Shown: positions 16,300-24,921, counted from the first letter of the stretch. The stretch: DNA of 26,615 nucleotides from DAIUCA01 sp964613675 (GCA_964613675.1 CAZTIH010000026.1:1-26615), one strand, 5' to 3'. Numbers and translations are program-made. The notes: generated by a model from the sequence alone, not told the origin.

Positions 16300-17841
16300 T
16301 CAGAAGCGTCTCAAGCGAATATTCAGAATCTGAATGCGATAAGCGATTTGACGTGGGGTCATGTTGAGCAGTCTCGCCGCTTTGGCCTGCACCCAACCAC
16401 TCTGCTCCAACGCGGCAATCACTCGCTCCCGTTCGTCTAAATTGGGGTCGTTGAGATCGACTTTACTGGCAGCCGTGGCAGGACCGGGTTCTCGATTGAC
16501 CACCTTGTCCTCTAGTCCCGTCAGGGCCAGTAGCTCCCGATCAATGCGTCCGCTGTCGCTCATCACCGCCGCCCGCTCTAAGGTATTTTCCAGTTCTCGC
16601 ACGTTGCCCGGCCAGTCATGCCGCATCAACAAACGGACTGCACTGTCGCTAATTTCCAGGGGCCGTTGCTGTTGTTTAGCGATTTTGGTGACCAGAAACC
16701 GCGCCAAATCGTTAATGTCATCCACGCGCTCGCGCAATGGCGGCATGTAAATGGGCATCACGTTGAGGCGATAGTACAAATCTTCCCGAAATTCATTGAG
16801 TTCCACGGCGGTTTCGAGATCGCGATTGGTCGCGGCGATAATCCGCACATCGACTTTTAAGGTCTGTGAACCGCCAATCCGTTCAAACTCCCCCTCCTGC
16901 AAAACCCGCAAGAGCTTGGCTTGAAAGGCTGGTGAAATTTCGCCCAATTCGTCGAGGAAAAGCGTACCGCCGTGCGCCTGCTCAAATCGGCCTTTGCGCT
17001 GATTCATGGCCCCCGTGAAGGCCCCTTTTTCGTGACCAAACAGCTCGGATTCCAAGAGATTGTCCGACAAAACAGCACAGTTCAGTTTCACGAAGGGGGC
17101 ATTGGCCCGTGGCGACGAGTAGTGAATGCCATTCGCTACTAACTCCTTCCCCGTCCCGGATTCGCCCCGAATCAACACGGTCGTATTCCACTTTGCTACC
17201 TGCCGCATCTGCTCAAACACGCGCATCATCTGGGGGGTACGACCAATAATGTGTTCAAAACCAAAGCGGCCGCGAACTTCACGACGACTTCGATCGACAT
17301 TTGGCATCGCTGGGTTCGCGGCTAACAGCGGTTGGTGAACGACGAGCTGTACAATCCAGTCAGCCAGCAATTCGAGAACACGGCGGTCGTCGTCGAGGCG
17401 GGCTTCGTCGTCAATGGGTTGGGCAGCCAACACGCCCCGCACGACCTGATCATCGCGAATCGGAACGGCAATGAAGGGTTTTAACGGATCGTATAAGCCC
17501 AAACGATTCAGAAATTGGGGGGCATCGGCAATTCGTCGGAGCACCACCGTACTCCCGCGCTCCAGGACTTCGCCCAAAATTCCTTCGCCTAGACGGTAAC
17601 GAATATCGGCTTTTGGGGGTAAATCTCGGCCTTGAATCGCGACTATTTGCAATGCGCCGTGTTGCGGATCGACCAAGGCAATGAGGCTACGTTCGAGTTG
17701 GATTCGTAGATTTAATAGGTGGAGCAGGGTTTGGAGCCGCCGCTCAAATTGCCCGTCGCTACGCAGACATTTTCCGATTTCTGCAAGGACGTCGAGTTGT
17801 GCATCCAGATAGTGAATGCGTAAATTTTCAGAGGTGGTCAT
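16300..17841 (-). CDS. nifA: Nif-specific transcriptional activator NifA
   Basis: Sigma-54-dependent enhancer-binding activator of nitrogen fixation genes. The protein has 513 residues. An N-terminal GAF domain spans about residues 15-170; the central AAA+ domain spans about 193-425, with Walker A GESGTGKE (226-233), the sigma-54-contacting GAFTGA loop (273-278) and Walker B GGTLFLDE (291-298); a Fis-type helix-turn-helix lies at the end (ERERVIAALEQSGWVQAKAA onward). The linker lacks the CxxxxC motif of oxygen-sensitive rhizobial NifA, consistent with oxygen control through NifL. It begins 15 bases after nifL, so the two form one transcript. An exact NifA-type binding site lies upstream of the divergent rnf operon. 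General NtrC-like activators are excluded by the GAF domain and the nifL partner. Confidence 0.95.
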   Translation of the reverse strand: MTTSENLRIHYLDAQLDVLAEIGKCLRSDGQFERRLQTLLHLLNLRIQLERSLIALVDPQHGALQIVAIQGRDLPPKADIRYRLGEGILGEVLERGSTVVLRRIADAPQFLNRLGLYDPLKPFIAVPIRDDQVVRGVLAAQPIDDEARLDDDRRVLELLADWIVQLVVHQPLLAANPAMPNVDRSRREVRGRFGFEHIIGRTPQMMRVFEQMRQVAKWNTTVLIRGESGTGKELVANGIHYSSPRANAPFVKLNCAVLSDNLLESELFGHEKGAFTGAMNQRKGRFEQAHGGTLFLDELGEISPAFQAKLLRVLQEGEFERIGGSQTLKVDVRIIAATNRDLETAVELNEFREDLYYRLNVMPIYMPPLRERVDDINDLARFLVTKIAKQQQRPLEISDSAVRLLMRHDWPGNVRELENTLERAAVMSDSGRIDRELLALTGLEDKVVNREPGPATAASKVDLNDPNLDERERVIAALEQSGWVQAKAARLLNMTPRQIAYRIQILNIRLRRF

Positions 17842-17856
17842 CGAGTTAAGCAGACC

Positions 17857-19452
17857 TTAAAGCGACTTCAATAGAAGCACCACACGCACGCAACACCCCT
17901 CGGTATAGTCGGTCACAATCGCCAGGGTTCCGCCGTGTTCGTTAACGATTTCACGCGCCATCGCCAATCCCATCCCCGACTGGCGATTACCGCTTTTGGT
18001 GGTAAAAAAAGGTTCAAATACCCGTAAACGCAAATGTTCTGGCACCCCCGGCCCTGTATCCGCCACATTGACGACGAGATGTCCGTCATCTAGGGCCGTG
18101 GTAATCCGCAATTCGCGACGCCGACAGGTGCGCATCGCATCAATCGCGTTGTCGATGAGCTGCTTAAATAGACTGCGCAACCGCTGTCCCCGTCCGATGA
18201 GGGCAGGCAGCACGGGGGTCGGTCGCCAATCGACTTCGATGCCCTCCGCTAACAGACGTGGCGTTGCCACAGATAAGACGTCTCGTAACAGCTCATTGAG
18301 ATTGAAGGCCGTAAAATGTTCGGGCGGCAGTTGGGGCATGGCATCGTTCAGCACACTTAATGCCGTTTGCCCCGCATCGACGGCCTGTCGCAACGCCAAT
18401 CTCAATGCCCCGTTGTTCTGCCCGGGTTCATCCCCTCGCCGTTCCAACAGATTGAGGGCGGCTTGAATTAGGTTAATGGGTCCCTGGAGCTGATAAATCG
18501 CCCCTTCAAGGGTTTCCTGTAGCCCTTGAATCATCTCCTGTTCGACTAAAGTGGCTCGCAGGGCATTGGTCGCCACGGCTTCTTGTTGTCGTTTAAGCGT
18601 GGTGACATCGCTGGCTGCGAGTAGCAAATAGGTGTGTTGTTGAGGTTCAAAGAAGTAATCCGGATTGGCGTCCCCCTGATGAAACCACACCCCCGAACAG
18701 TTCAACCAACGAGGCGTTCCTCGCGCCAACGCTACGCTCACCTCGTAATGATCGAAATTACGGCGCGTTTTGCGGATGGTGTCCCAATCCCACCCGGGCG
18801 TTTCGGATAGACATTGCAGCATGACATTAACGGGTTCGTTGCCCAGCTCCGTTGCCAATCGACGATACGCACCGTTCGTCAAAATCACCTGACCCTGATC
18901 GTCGAGGAGCGCTGTCACGATGGGACTGGCTTCGACGACGGATTCGATGAGGGCTTTTTGGTTACTCACCTTTTGTTGGAGCTGATGAACTTGGGTAACG
19001 TCGCGGTGCATCCCGAGATAAAAGAATTGGTCGCCAAAAACGACGGGGGCGATCGTGACTTCCGCCACATATAACGCGCCGTCTTTACGGGCATTCAGCA
19101 ACAATCCAGACCATGGTTTACGTTGCTCAAGGCGTCCCCACAGCGTTTGGTAAACCAGGTTGGGCGTCCGTTTGCTCGACAATATGGACTCGTTTTGCCC
19201 AATGACCTCGTGAGGTTCGTAGCCCGTCACTTGGTGAAACGCGCCATTGGCATACAAGATTTTACCCCGACGGTCGGCAATCGAAATCGCAACGGCGGAC
19301 TGCTCGACGGCTTCAACAAACACTTGGGCCGGCAGTCCCTTTTGTTGAAGATCTAGGCTATCGCGCAACGCCGCCAGGACGACGGGAGGCATATCGACAG
19401 GCGCTGCCGCTAAAAAATCGGAAAGGGCAGAAGTAGCATCGCGGGAAGTCAT
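17857..19452 (-). CDS. nifL: Nitrogen fixation negative regulator NifL
   Basis: Flavoprotein anti-activator that binds NifA and blocks it under oxidising or nitrogen-rich conditions. The protein has 531 residues. PAS1 (about 45-155, containing KILYANGAFHQVTGYEP) is expected to hold FAD; PAS2 is about 165-290; the transmitter-like part starts near 305 and ends with a GHKL ATPase fold bearing an N box (LIDNAIDAM), DTGPGVP, FEPFFTTK and GMGLAMAREIV. The segment where a kinase would have its phospho-histidine reads YQLQGPINL, without His, which fits NifL working by protein contact and nucleotide binding rather than phosphotransfer. The gene diverges from rnfA across a 234-base control region. AGAG upstream of the ATG is a weak ribosome site. 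Confidence 0.93.
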   Translation of the reverse strand: MTSRDATSALSDFLAAAPVDMPPVVLAALRDSLDLQQKGLPAQVFVEAVEQSAVAISIADRRGKILYANGAFHQVTGYEPHEVIGQNESILSSKRTPNLVYQTLWGRLEQRKPWSGLLLNARKDGALYVAEVTIAPVVFGDQFFYLGMHRDVTQVHQLQQKVSNQKALIESVVEASPIVTALLDDQGQVILTNGAYRRLATELGNEPVNVMLQCLSETPGWDWDTIRKTRRNFDHYEVSVALARGTPRWLNCSGVWFHQGDANPDYFFEPQQHTYLLLAASDVTTLKRQQEAVATNALRATLVEQEMIQGLQETLEGAIYQLQGPINLIQAALNLLERRGDEPGQNNGALRLALRQAVDAGQTALSVLNDAMPQLPPEHFTAFNLNELLRDVLSVATPRLLAEGIEVDWRPTPVLPALIGRGQRLRSLFKQLIDNAIDAMRTCRRRELRITTALDDGHLVVNVADTGPGVPEHLRLRVFEPFFTTKSGNRQSGMGLAMAREIVNEHGGTLAIVTDYTEGCCVRVVLLLKSL

Positions 19453-19553
19453 CGTTCTCTACATCGCGGTCAAGTTTAAGTGTCTGAGTTAAGCAATTTT
19501 TACTCCACTTTTATCCCCTTCGTTTAACAGGGACAGCTCGGGAAAATGCCTAG

Positions 19554-19564
19554 GGGGATTCCCC
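19554..19564. promoter_or_regulatory. GGGGA-T-TCCCC palindrome in the nifL-rnfA control region
   Basis: A perfect 11-bp dyad in the divergent region, about 100 bases upstream of nifL and 120 bases upstream of rnfA. It is not a NifA or sigma-54 motif and may be an operator for an unidentified regulator; no function is assigned. Confidence 0.25.
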
Positions 19565-19584
19565 ACAAGTCTTTAGAAATCGCT

Positions 19585-19600
19585 TGTCGCAAATGCAACA
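19585..19600 (+). promoter_or_regulatory. NifA upstream activator sequence (TGT-N10-ACA)
   Basis: TGT CGCAAATGCA ACA is an exact match to the NifA enhancer consensus. It is centred about 76 bases before the predicted sigma-54 start point of the rnf operon and lies in the region shared with nifL. Confidence 0.75.
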
Positions 19601-19641
19601 AGTCGCCATTTCATTGGCTTTGATGGCCTCTAAGAAATCCA

Positions 19642-19657
19642 TGGCATAGTTGGTGCA
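19642..19657 (+). promoter_or_regulatory. Sigma-54 (-24/-12) promoter of the rnf operon
   Basis: TGGCATAGTTGGTGCA carries GG (19643-19644) and GC (19655-19656) with the required 10-base spacing, and TGGCA matches the -24 box well; the -12 box GTGCA is one base off TTGCA. The predicted transcript starts near 19668, just before the GGAGG ribosome site (19678-19682) of rnfA. Confidence 0.72.
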
Positions 19658-19686
19658 GCCCGTCTTCTCAACATTTTGGAGGCGGC

Positions 19687-20268
19687 ATGAGCGACTATTT
19701 TTTGTTGTTACTAACCACCGCCCTCGTGAACAACGTGGTGCTGGTGTACTTCTTGGGGTTATGCCCATTTATTGGGGTGTCCAATAAAATCGACACTGCG
19801 CTTTCAATGGGACTCGCCACGGCCTTTGTGCTGACATTAGCGAGTACGGTCAGTTGGATATTGGAATTTTATCTACTGCGCCCGTTAGAAATCGAGTTTT
19901 TAAGAATTCTGATGTTCATTCTGGTCATCGCGGCGGTGGTGCAATTCACCGAGATGGTGATTAAGAAAATGAGCAGCACGCTTTATCAATTACTAGGCAT
20001 TTTCCTCCCGCTAATTACGACGAACTGCGCCGTACTAGGCGTGGCGTTACTGGTAGTTCGCGAAGACCAGGGCGGCTTTATCGGCAGCGTGTTGTTTGGG
20101 TTGGGCGCAAGTTTAGGGTTTACGTTGGTGATGGTGCTCTTTGCGGGTATTCGGGAACGGCTTGCTCTCGCACAAGTCCCCGCAGCTTTCAAGGGAATGC
20201 CCATCGCATTCATCACGGCAGGCCTGTTATCACTCGCCTTTATGGGCTTTGCCGGTCTCGGCAAATAA
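19687..20268 (+). CDS. rnfA: Electron transport complex subunit RnfA
   Basis: Integral membrane subunit of the Rnf ion-translocating NADH:ferredoxin oxidoreductase, which in diazotrophs supplies low-potential electrons to nitrogenase. The protein has 193 residues, the family norm, with six membrane helices; together with RnfE it forms an inverted-topology pair. Landmarks are NNVVLVYFLGLCPFIGVS near the N-terminus and PLITTNCAVLGVALL in the middle, carrying the conserved Cys thought to help bind a membrane iron-sulfur cluster with RnfE. GGAGG lies four bases before ATG 19687. It is the first gene of a seven-gene operon behind a NifA/sigma-54 control site. Confidence 0.95.
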   Translation: MSDYFLLLLTTALVNNVVLVYFLGLCPFIGVSNKIDTALSMGLATAFVLTLASTVSWILEFYLLRPLEIEFLRILMFILVIAAVVQFTEMVIKKMSSTLYQLLGIFLPLITTNCAVLGVALLVVREDQGGFIGSVLFGLGASLGFTLVMVLFAGIRERLALAQVPAAFKGMPIAFITAGLLSLAFMGFAGLGK

Positions 20269-20282
20269 TTCGGAGAATCCAC

Positions 20283-20813
20283 ATGTTAAGTGCCATTTTA
20301 AGTTTGACCCTTTTGGGCGTATTTCTGGGGATTCTCCTGGCCATTGCGGGGATTTACTTTCGCGTAGAAGGGGATCCGCTCGTCACCGAACTTGAATCCC
20401 TCATGCCCGGTACCCATTGCGGCCAATGCGGTTATCCCGGTTGTGCCGGTGCCGCTCAAGCGCTCGCCGAAGGCAACGCCCCCATCACGCTGTGTCCCCC
20501 TGGCGGCAAAGCCCTTGCCGAAGCCCTCGCCACAAAATTAGGCGTAAGTGTGGACTTATCGGGAATGGTGGATAAGCCCCCCCAAATTGCCCTGGTCAGC
20601 GAAGACACCTGCACTGGTTGTGCGCGGTGTTACAAAGTCTGCCCCACGGACGCCATTGTGGGATCAGTTAAGCAAATCCACACCGTGATTCGCGACGCCT
20701 GCACAGGTTGTGAAAAGTGCGTCGATGTGTGTCCGACGGGCTGTATGCAGATGCACGAAATTAAACCCACTCTACAAACCTGGCATTGGGATCGTCCCCA
20801 ACAAGTCGCTTAG
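20283..20813 (+). CDS. rnfB: Electron transport complex subunit RnfB (ferredoxin-like)
   Basis: Membrane-anchored iron-sulfur subunit that exchanges electrons with ferredoxin. The protein has 176 residues. An N-terminal helix (about residues 4-26) anchors it; a [4Fe-4S] domain follows with C46, C49, C54 and C71; then a two-cluster ferredoxin domain with C110/C113/C116/C120 and C140/C143/C146/C150. All cluster cysteines are present. Its length is close to the R. capsulatus type. A GGAGAA ribosome site precedes the ATG, 14 bases after rnfA. Confidence 0.95.
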   Translation: MLSAILSLTLLGVFLGILLAIAGIYFRVEGDPLVTELESLMPGTHCGQCGYPGCAGAAQALAEGNAPITLCPPGGKALAEALATKLGVSVDLSGMVDKPPQIALVSEDTCTGCARCYKVCPTDAIVGSVKQIHTVIRDACTGCEKCVDVCPTGCMQMHEIKPTLQTWHWDRPQQVA

Positions 20814-20825
20814 GAATCCCTGTCC

Positions 20826-22286
20826 ATGAAACTATTTTCGCTTCGGGGCGGCATTCACCCCCATGACTACAAAGAACTCACGGCGCATCAGCCCATCACG
20901 CAACTTCCCTTGCCTCAACGGCTTTTTATTCCGCTCCAACAACACATCGGTGCCCCTGCCGCAGCGGAGGTTTCGGTTGGGGAACGAGTGTTGAAGGGAC
21001 AACGCCTCGCCCGTAGCCAAGGGATGGTTTCGGCTCCGATCCATGCGCCCACTTCGGGCAAAATTGCAGATATTACGGATTATGTGGGGCATCATCCGTC
21101 GGGATTGCGCGTCCGTACCCTGGTGCTCGAACCCGATGGCCTAGACGAATGGCGCGAACGACATCCCATCGAAGCCCCCTTCTCCCTCGAACCCACCGAA
21201 ATTGCGCTGCGTGTTGGGGCGGCGGGCATTGTGGGGATGGGAGGCGCTACCTTTCCCTCGGCAGTAAAGCTCAATTTGCGCAATCGTCACCCCATCCACA
21301 CCCTCATCATCAACGGTGCCGAATGCGAACCCTACCTCACCTGTGACGACCGCCTAATGCGCGAACGAACTGCTGATGTGATCGCAGGGGTGCGACTGAT
21401 GGGACATGCCCTCGGCGTACAACAGATTTGGTTTGCCATTGAAGCCAATAAACCCGACGCATTAAAAGCGATTACGAGTCAGGTGAATGCGCCGAACTTA
21501 CCCGCAGGAACAGCGCCAATCACCGTGATTAAGGTACCCACCCGCTATCCGATGGGGTCGGAAAAACATCTCGTCCAAGCGCTCACGGGGAAAGAAACCC
21601 CCGCCCGTGCCCTCACCGCCGATTTAGGGTTAGTGGTTCACAATATCGCGACTGCGTATGCCGTTTGGCGTGCCGTTGCCCACGATGAACCTTTGATTTC
21701 GCGCATCGTGACTGTGAGTGGCGGAGCCATCGAACAACCGCAAAATCTCGAAGTTCCCTTGGGCACGACGGTCGAAACTCTCATTGATTTTTGTGGTGGG
21801 ATTAAGGTGCGTCCCGCATTGGCCCGATTGTTGAGCGGAGGCCCCATGATGGGACAAATGATCCCCGATACGGCGGTTCCTATCGTGAAGGGTAGCGGGG
21901 GAATTTTGGCCCTTAGCGCCGAAGAAACCCCAGAGTCCCAAGCCGGCCCTTGCATTCGGTGTGCGAGCTGTGTGGACGCATGTCCTTGTGGACTGTTGCC
22001 CCTGGAGATGGCCATTCGTGCCCGTGCGGAAGATTTCCAAGGCGCAAATCAGTTGGGGTTACTGGATTGCGTGTCCTGTGGCAGTTGTTCGTATGTTTGC
22101 CCGTCCCACATTCCTTTAGTGCAGTATTTTAACTATGCCAAAGGGGCGTTAGCGGCCCAACAGCGTCAAGCCCACCGCGCCGAGGAAACCAAGAAACTCG
22201 CCGCCGAAAAAATTCAACGGCTCGAACGAGAAAAACAAGCCAAAGCCGCCAAAAGCAAAGCACGGGCAGCGGAGACCGTCGAATGA
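20826..22286 (+). CDS. rnfC: Electron transport complex subunit RnfC (NADH-binding)
   Basis: Peripheral subunit that binds NADH and FMN and passes electrons through two [4Fe-4S] clusters. The protein has 486 residues. The central glycine-rich GMGGATFPSAVKL and NGAECEPYLTCDD segments match the flavin/NADH-binding fold shared with NuoF; the clusters are in CIRCASCVDACPCG and CVSCGSCSYVCPSH. The tail (about the last 45 residues) is Ala/Lys/Glu-rich and probably helical; it is short compared with the E. coli RsxC tail of long repeats. The ATG of rnfD overlaps its stop (ATGA), so translation is coupled. Confidence 0.95.
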   Translation: MKLFSLRGGIHPHDYKELTAHQPITQLPLPQRLFIPLQQHIGAPAAAEVSVGERVLKGQRLARSQGMVSAPIHAPTSGKIADITDYVGHHPSGLRVRTLVLEPDGLDEWRERHPIEAPFSLEPTEIALRVGAAGIVGMGGATFPSAVKLNLRNRHPIHTLIINGAECEPYLTCDDRLMRERTADVIAGVRLMGHALGVQQIWFAIEANKPDALKAITSQVNAPNLPAGTAPITVIKVPTRYPMGSEKHLVQALTGKETPARALTADLGLVVHNIATAYAVWRAVAHDEPLISRIVTVSGGAIEQPQNLEVPLGTTVETLIDFCGGIKVRPALARLLSGGPMMGQMIPDTAVPIVKGSGGILALSAEETPESQAGPCIRCASCVDACPCGLLPLEMAIRARAEDFQGANQLGLLDCVSCGSCSYVCPSHIPLVQYFNYAKGALAAQQRQAHRAEETKKLAAEKIQRLEREKQAKAAKSKARAAETVE

Positions 22287-23359
22287 AATTAAAACCCGTC
22301 GGGGGCCCTCACATTCATTCCCAAAACAGCGTGTCACGCACCATGTTTTTGGTGATCGTGGCCCTGTTACCCGCCACATTATGGGGACTTTATCTCTTTG
22401 GTTGGCCGGCGATTAATGTCTTGTTGCTCTGTTGCGTGACGGCGGTAGTTGCCGAATCGCTGTGTCTGCGATTGCAACAGAAACCTCAGCAATTTTACTT
22501 ATTGGACGGCTCGGCGTTGCTCACGGGATGGTTAGTGGCAATGACCATGCCTCCCTGGTCGCCCTTTTGGTTAGCGATCTTGGCGAGTGCATTTGCAATT
22601 GTGATTGGCAAACAAATCTACGGGGGATTAGGCCAAAATCCCTTTAACCCCGCGATGGTTGCCCGAATTGCATTACTGATTTCGTTCCCAATGGAAATGA
22701 CAACCTGGATTCAACCCACGCCACTATTTGCGGAAAACGCACCGAATTTCTTTGAAGGGTTGCAAATCACCTTTGGCGGTTGGCAAGGACAAATCGATCA
22801 GTACACCGGCGCGACGGCGTTGAGTCATGTGCAAACAGAACTCGGGCGCGGCATTGATTTACGGTCGCTGGGCGATGGACCCAACAATACGTGGCAACTC
22901 TTTACGGGCTACACCCTAGGGAGCTTGGGGGAAACTTCCGCAATGTTGTTGTTATTGGGGGGGCTATTTTTGTGGGGGATGGGCGTCATTTCGTGGGCGA
23001 TTCCCACCGCCATGTTAGGAACGGTTTTTGTGCTCTCTACCCTCTTCAGTCTCTACGATCCGCTCCACTACGCAGGCCCGATTTACCATTTATTTGCGGG
23101 GTCGCTGATGATGGGGGCGATTTTCATTGCCACCGATCTGGTCACTTCACCCATCACTCGACGGGGCCAAATTCTCTTTGGCATAGGATGTGGGGGATTG
23201 GCGTTTGTGATTCGCACCTGGGGCAATTATCCAGAAGGGGTGGGCTTTGCGGTGTTGCTGATGAACGCTTGTACCCCACTCATCGACCACTACTTCAAAC
23301 CCCGCGTGTTTGGGCGCGATGTGAAAGGGGCACCCTTAAATATAGAGGGACAATCGTGA
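22283..23359 (+). CDS. rnfD: Electron transport complex subunit RnfD
   Basis: Membrane subunit of the Rnf complex, homologous to NqrB, that carries a covalent FMN and contributes to ion movement. The protein has 358 residues with about nine to ten helices. The flavin-attachment motif is TGATAL with T178 as the attachment residue; the N-terminus PHIHSQNSVSRTMFLVIVALLP (split by family into a His/Ser loop and the first helix) is typical, as is LLDGSALLTGWLVAMTMPP. It overlaps rnfC by four bases and rnfG by three. Confidence 0.95.
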   Translation: MKLKPVGGPHIHSQNSVSRTMFLVIVALLPATLWGLYLFGWPAINVLLLCCVTAVVAESLCLRLQQKPQQFYLLDGSALLTGWLVAMTMPPWSPFWLAILASAFAIVIGKQIYGGLGQNPFNPAMVARIALLISFPMEMTTWIQPTPLFAENAPNFFEGLQITFGGWQGQIDQYTGATALSHVQTELGRGIDLRSLGDGPNNTWQLFTGYTLGSLGETSAMLLLLGGLFLWGMGVISWAIPTAMLGTVFVLSTLFSLYDPLHYAGPIYHLFAGSLMMGAIFIATDLVTSPITRRGQILFGIGCGGLAFVIRTWGNYPEGVGFAVLLMNACTPLIDHYFKPRVFGRDVKGAPLNIEGQS

Positions 23360-23964
23360 GTTTGGATAAAAATTCAGTTCGTTACCAAGTGGGTCTGTTA
23401 GGCGTAGCCACCTTTATTGCCAGTGCGCTGTTAGCCCTGACCAATGGGATCACGGCGCCCCACATCGCCGAACGTCAGGCAGAAAATTTACGTCGCTCCC
23501 TCACTGCCGTGTTGCCCGCCCACCTTCACGACAACGATTTATTAGCGGATGTGACCGAATGGCGCGTAGGAACCCAGGTACACAAGGTGTATCAGGCCAC
23601 CCAAGCGGGGGTACCGACGGCGGTGGCGTTTGAAGTGAGCGAAAGTGGGTATTCTGGGCCGATTCGGTTGCTTATGGCCGTCGATTATCAAGGCAAAATT
23701 TTAGGCGTTCGTACCCTGTCGCACACCGAAACGCCAGGACTTGGCGACAAAATCGAGATTGCAAAAGACGATTGGATTTTGTCGTTTGACGGCAGAAGTT
23801 TAGAGGACACCCGATTTGCCGTGCGCAAAGAAAGCGGTGATTTTGATCAATTTACCGGCGCGACGATCACCCCGCGTACCGTGGTAGCGGCTGTGAAGGG
23901 GGGTTTAGAGTTCTTCGCGGCGAAAAAAACCGAATTAATGGGAGAATCAACCGATGGCGAATAA
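23356..23964 (+). CDS. rnfG: Electron transport complex subunit RnfG
   Basis: Periplasm-facing flavoprotein subunit with one N-terminal membrane anchor (about residues 13-30) and an FMN-binding domain; FMN is attached at T170 in the motif FTGAT. The start is GTG 23356, overlapping the rnfD stop (GTGA) and preceded by AGAGGGA at 23344-23350; the open frame extends upstream only within rnfD. The protein has 202 residues, normal for the family. The conserved THSE-like segment appears here as LSHTETPGLGDKI. It overlaps rnfE by 11 bases. Confidence 0.94.
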   Translation: MSLDKNSVRYQVGLLGVATFIASALLALTNGITAPHIAERQAENLRRSLTAVLPAHLHDNDLLADVTEWRVGTQVHKVYQATQAGVPTAVAFEVSESGYSGPIRLLMAVDYQGKILGVRTLSHTETPGLGDKIEIAKDDWILSFDGRSLEDTRFAVRKESGDFDQFTGATITPRTVVAAVKGGLEFFAAKKTELMGESTDGE

Positions 23965-24625
23965 CTATCAACAAATCATTCGCGATGGCTTGTGGGACAA
24001 TAATGTCGCTTTTAATCAAGGGCTTGCGTTATGTCCGTTGCTGGCCGTAACCAGTACCGCGACCAATGGACTTGGCATGGGAATCGCCACGCTGGTGGTG
24101 TTGACATCGGCCTGTGCGCTGGCCTCGGCGATTCGGCAATTCATTTCGCCGGGCGTGCGGATACCGGTATTTGTGCTGCTGATTGCCGTGCTCGTGACGA
24201 TTGTCGATCTCTCAATGAATGCGTGGCTCCACGAGCTACACAAGGTTTTGGGGCTATTTATTGCGTTAATCGTGACCAACTGCGCGATTTTAGCGCGTGT
24301 AGAAGCCTTTGCTTCAAAAAACGACCTCGCCGCCTCTACGCTAGATGGTTTCATGATGGGAATTGGTTTCACGCTGGCGCTTGTGATAATCGGCGCTGTC
24401 AGAGAGATTTTTGGCAGTGGCACCTTATTTATGGGGGCATCAAACTTGTTGGGAAGCAGCTTTACCTGGATGGAATTGACGATCATTCCCGAATATCGCG
24501 GCTTTTTGCTGATGATTTTGCCCCCCGGCGGATTTATTGCTATGGGCCTTTTACTGGCGGCTAAACGCTTGATTGACCAACGTCTTGCCACACGTCAAAT
24601 CGCGATGGCAACAGCAACCGCTTAG
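23954..24625 (+). CDS. rnfE: Electron transport complex subunit RnfE
   Basis: Membrane subunit paired with RnfA (NqrD/RnfE family). The protein has 223 residues with six membrane helices. NNVAFNQGLALCPLLAVTS near the start and ALIVTNCAILARVEAFA in the middle hold the two Cys positions mirrored in RnfA. GGGAGA lies upstream of the ATG inside the end of rnfG. The C-terminal 20 residues are an Arg/Ala-rich tail. A long antisense open frame over this gene is a codon-bias shadow. Confidence 0.95.
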   Translation: MANNYQQIIRDGLWDNNVAFNQGLALCPLLAVTSTATNGLGMGIATLVVLTSACALASAIRQFISPGVRIPVFVLLIAVLVTIVDLSMNAWLHELHKVLGLFIALIVTNCAILARVEAFASKNDLAASTLDGFMMGIGFTLALVIIGAVREIFGSGTLFMGASNLLGSSFTWMELTIIPEYRGFLLMILPPGGFIAMGLLLAAKRLIDQRLATRQIAMATATA

Positions 24626-24636
24626 GAGAAAATTCG

Positions 24637-24921
24637 ATGAACGTAGGTATTGCTTATGCGAAAGCGGATCGCCAGGTGTGGTTAAAAATTGATGTACCTG
24701 AGGGAAGCACCATCCGCGAAGTGATCGAAAAATCGGGGATTTTAAATCAATTCCCCGAAATCGACCTAAAAAAGAACAAAGTAGGAATTTTTGGCAAGAC
24801 GGCAAAATTAGAGACGAAAGTTGAGGAAGGTCAGCGGGTAGAGATTTACCGTAGCATTACTTGTGACCCGAAAACGGTTCAACGGCGAAAAATGGCCGAT
24901 GACGACGACGATGACGATTAA
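24637..24921 (+). CDS. rnfH: RnfH family protein with poly-Asp tail
   Basis: Small cytoplasmic beta-grasp (ubiquitin-like) protein often encoded at the end of nif-linked rnf operons and thought to assist Rnf assembly or function. The protein has 94 residues. The family pattern is visible: VGIAYAKADRQVWLKIDVPEGSTI, then KVGIFGKTAKLETKVEEGQRVEIYR (each a strand-turn-strand run, read in parts). The last seven residues are all Asp, mixing GAC and GAT codons, after a basic segment VQRRKMA; such an acidic tail is not a core feature of the family. GGAG lies 8-9 bases before the ATG, 11 bases after rnfE. It is the last gene before the terminator. Confidence 0.88.
   Translation: MNVGIAYAKADRQVWLKIDVPEGSTIREVIEKSGILNQFPEIDLKKNKVGIFGKTAKLETKVEEGQRVEIYRSITCDPKTVQRRKMADDDDDDD

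Noticed and set aside
19590..19615. Sigma-54-like TGGCGACTTGTTGCA on the minus strand facing nifL
   Set aside because: GG and GC are separated by nine rather than ten bases, and the sequence overlaps the NifA site, so it is unlikely to be a working nifLA promoter.
24016..24591. Long antisense open frame over rnfE
   Set aside because: The sense strand encodes a clear RnfE; the antisense product has no family pattern or own ribosome site and reflects codon bias.
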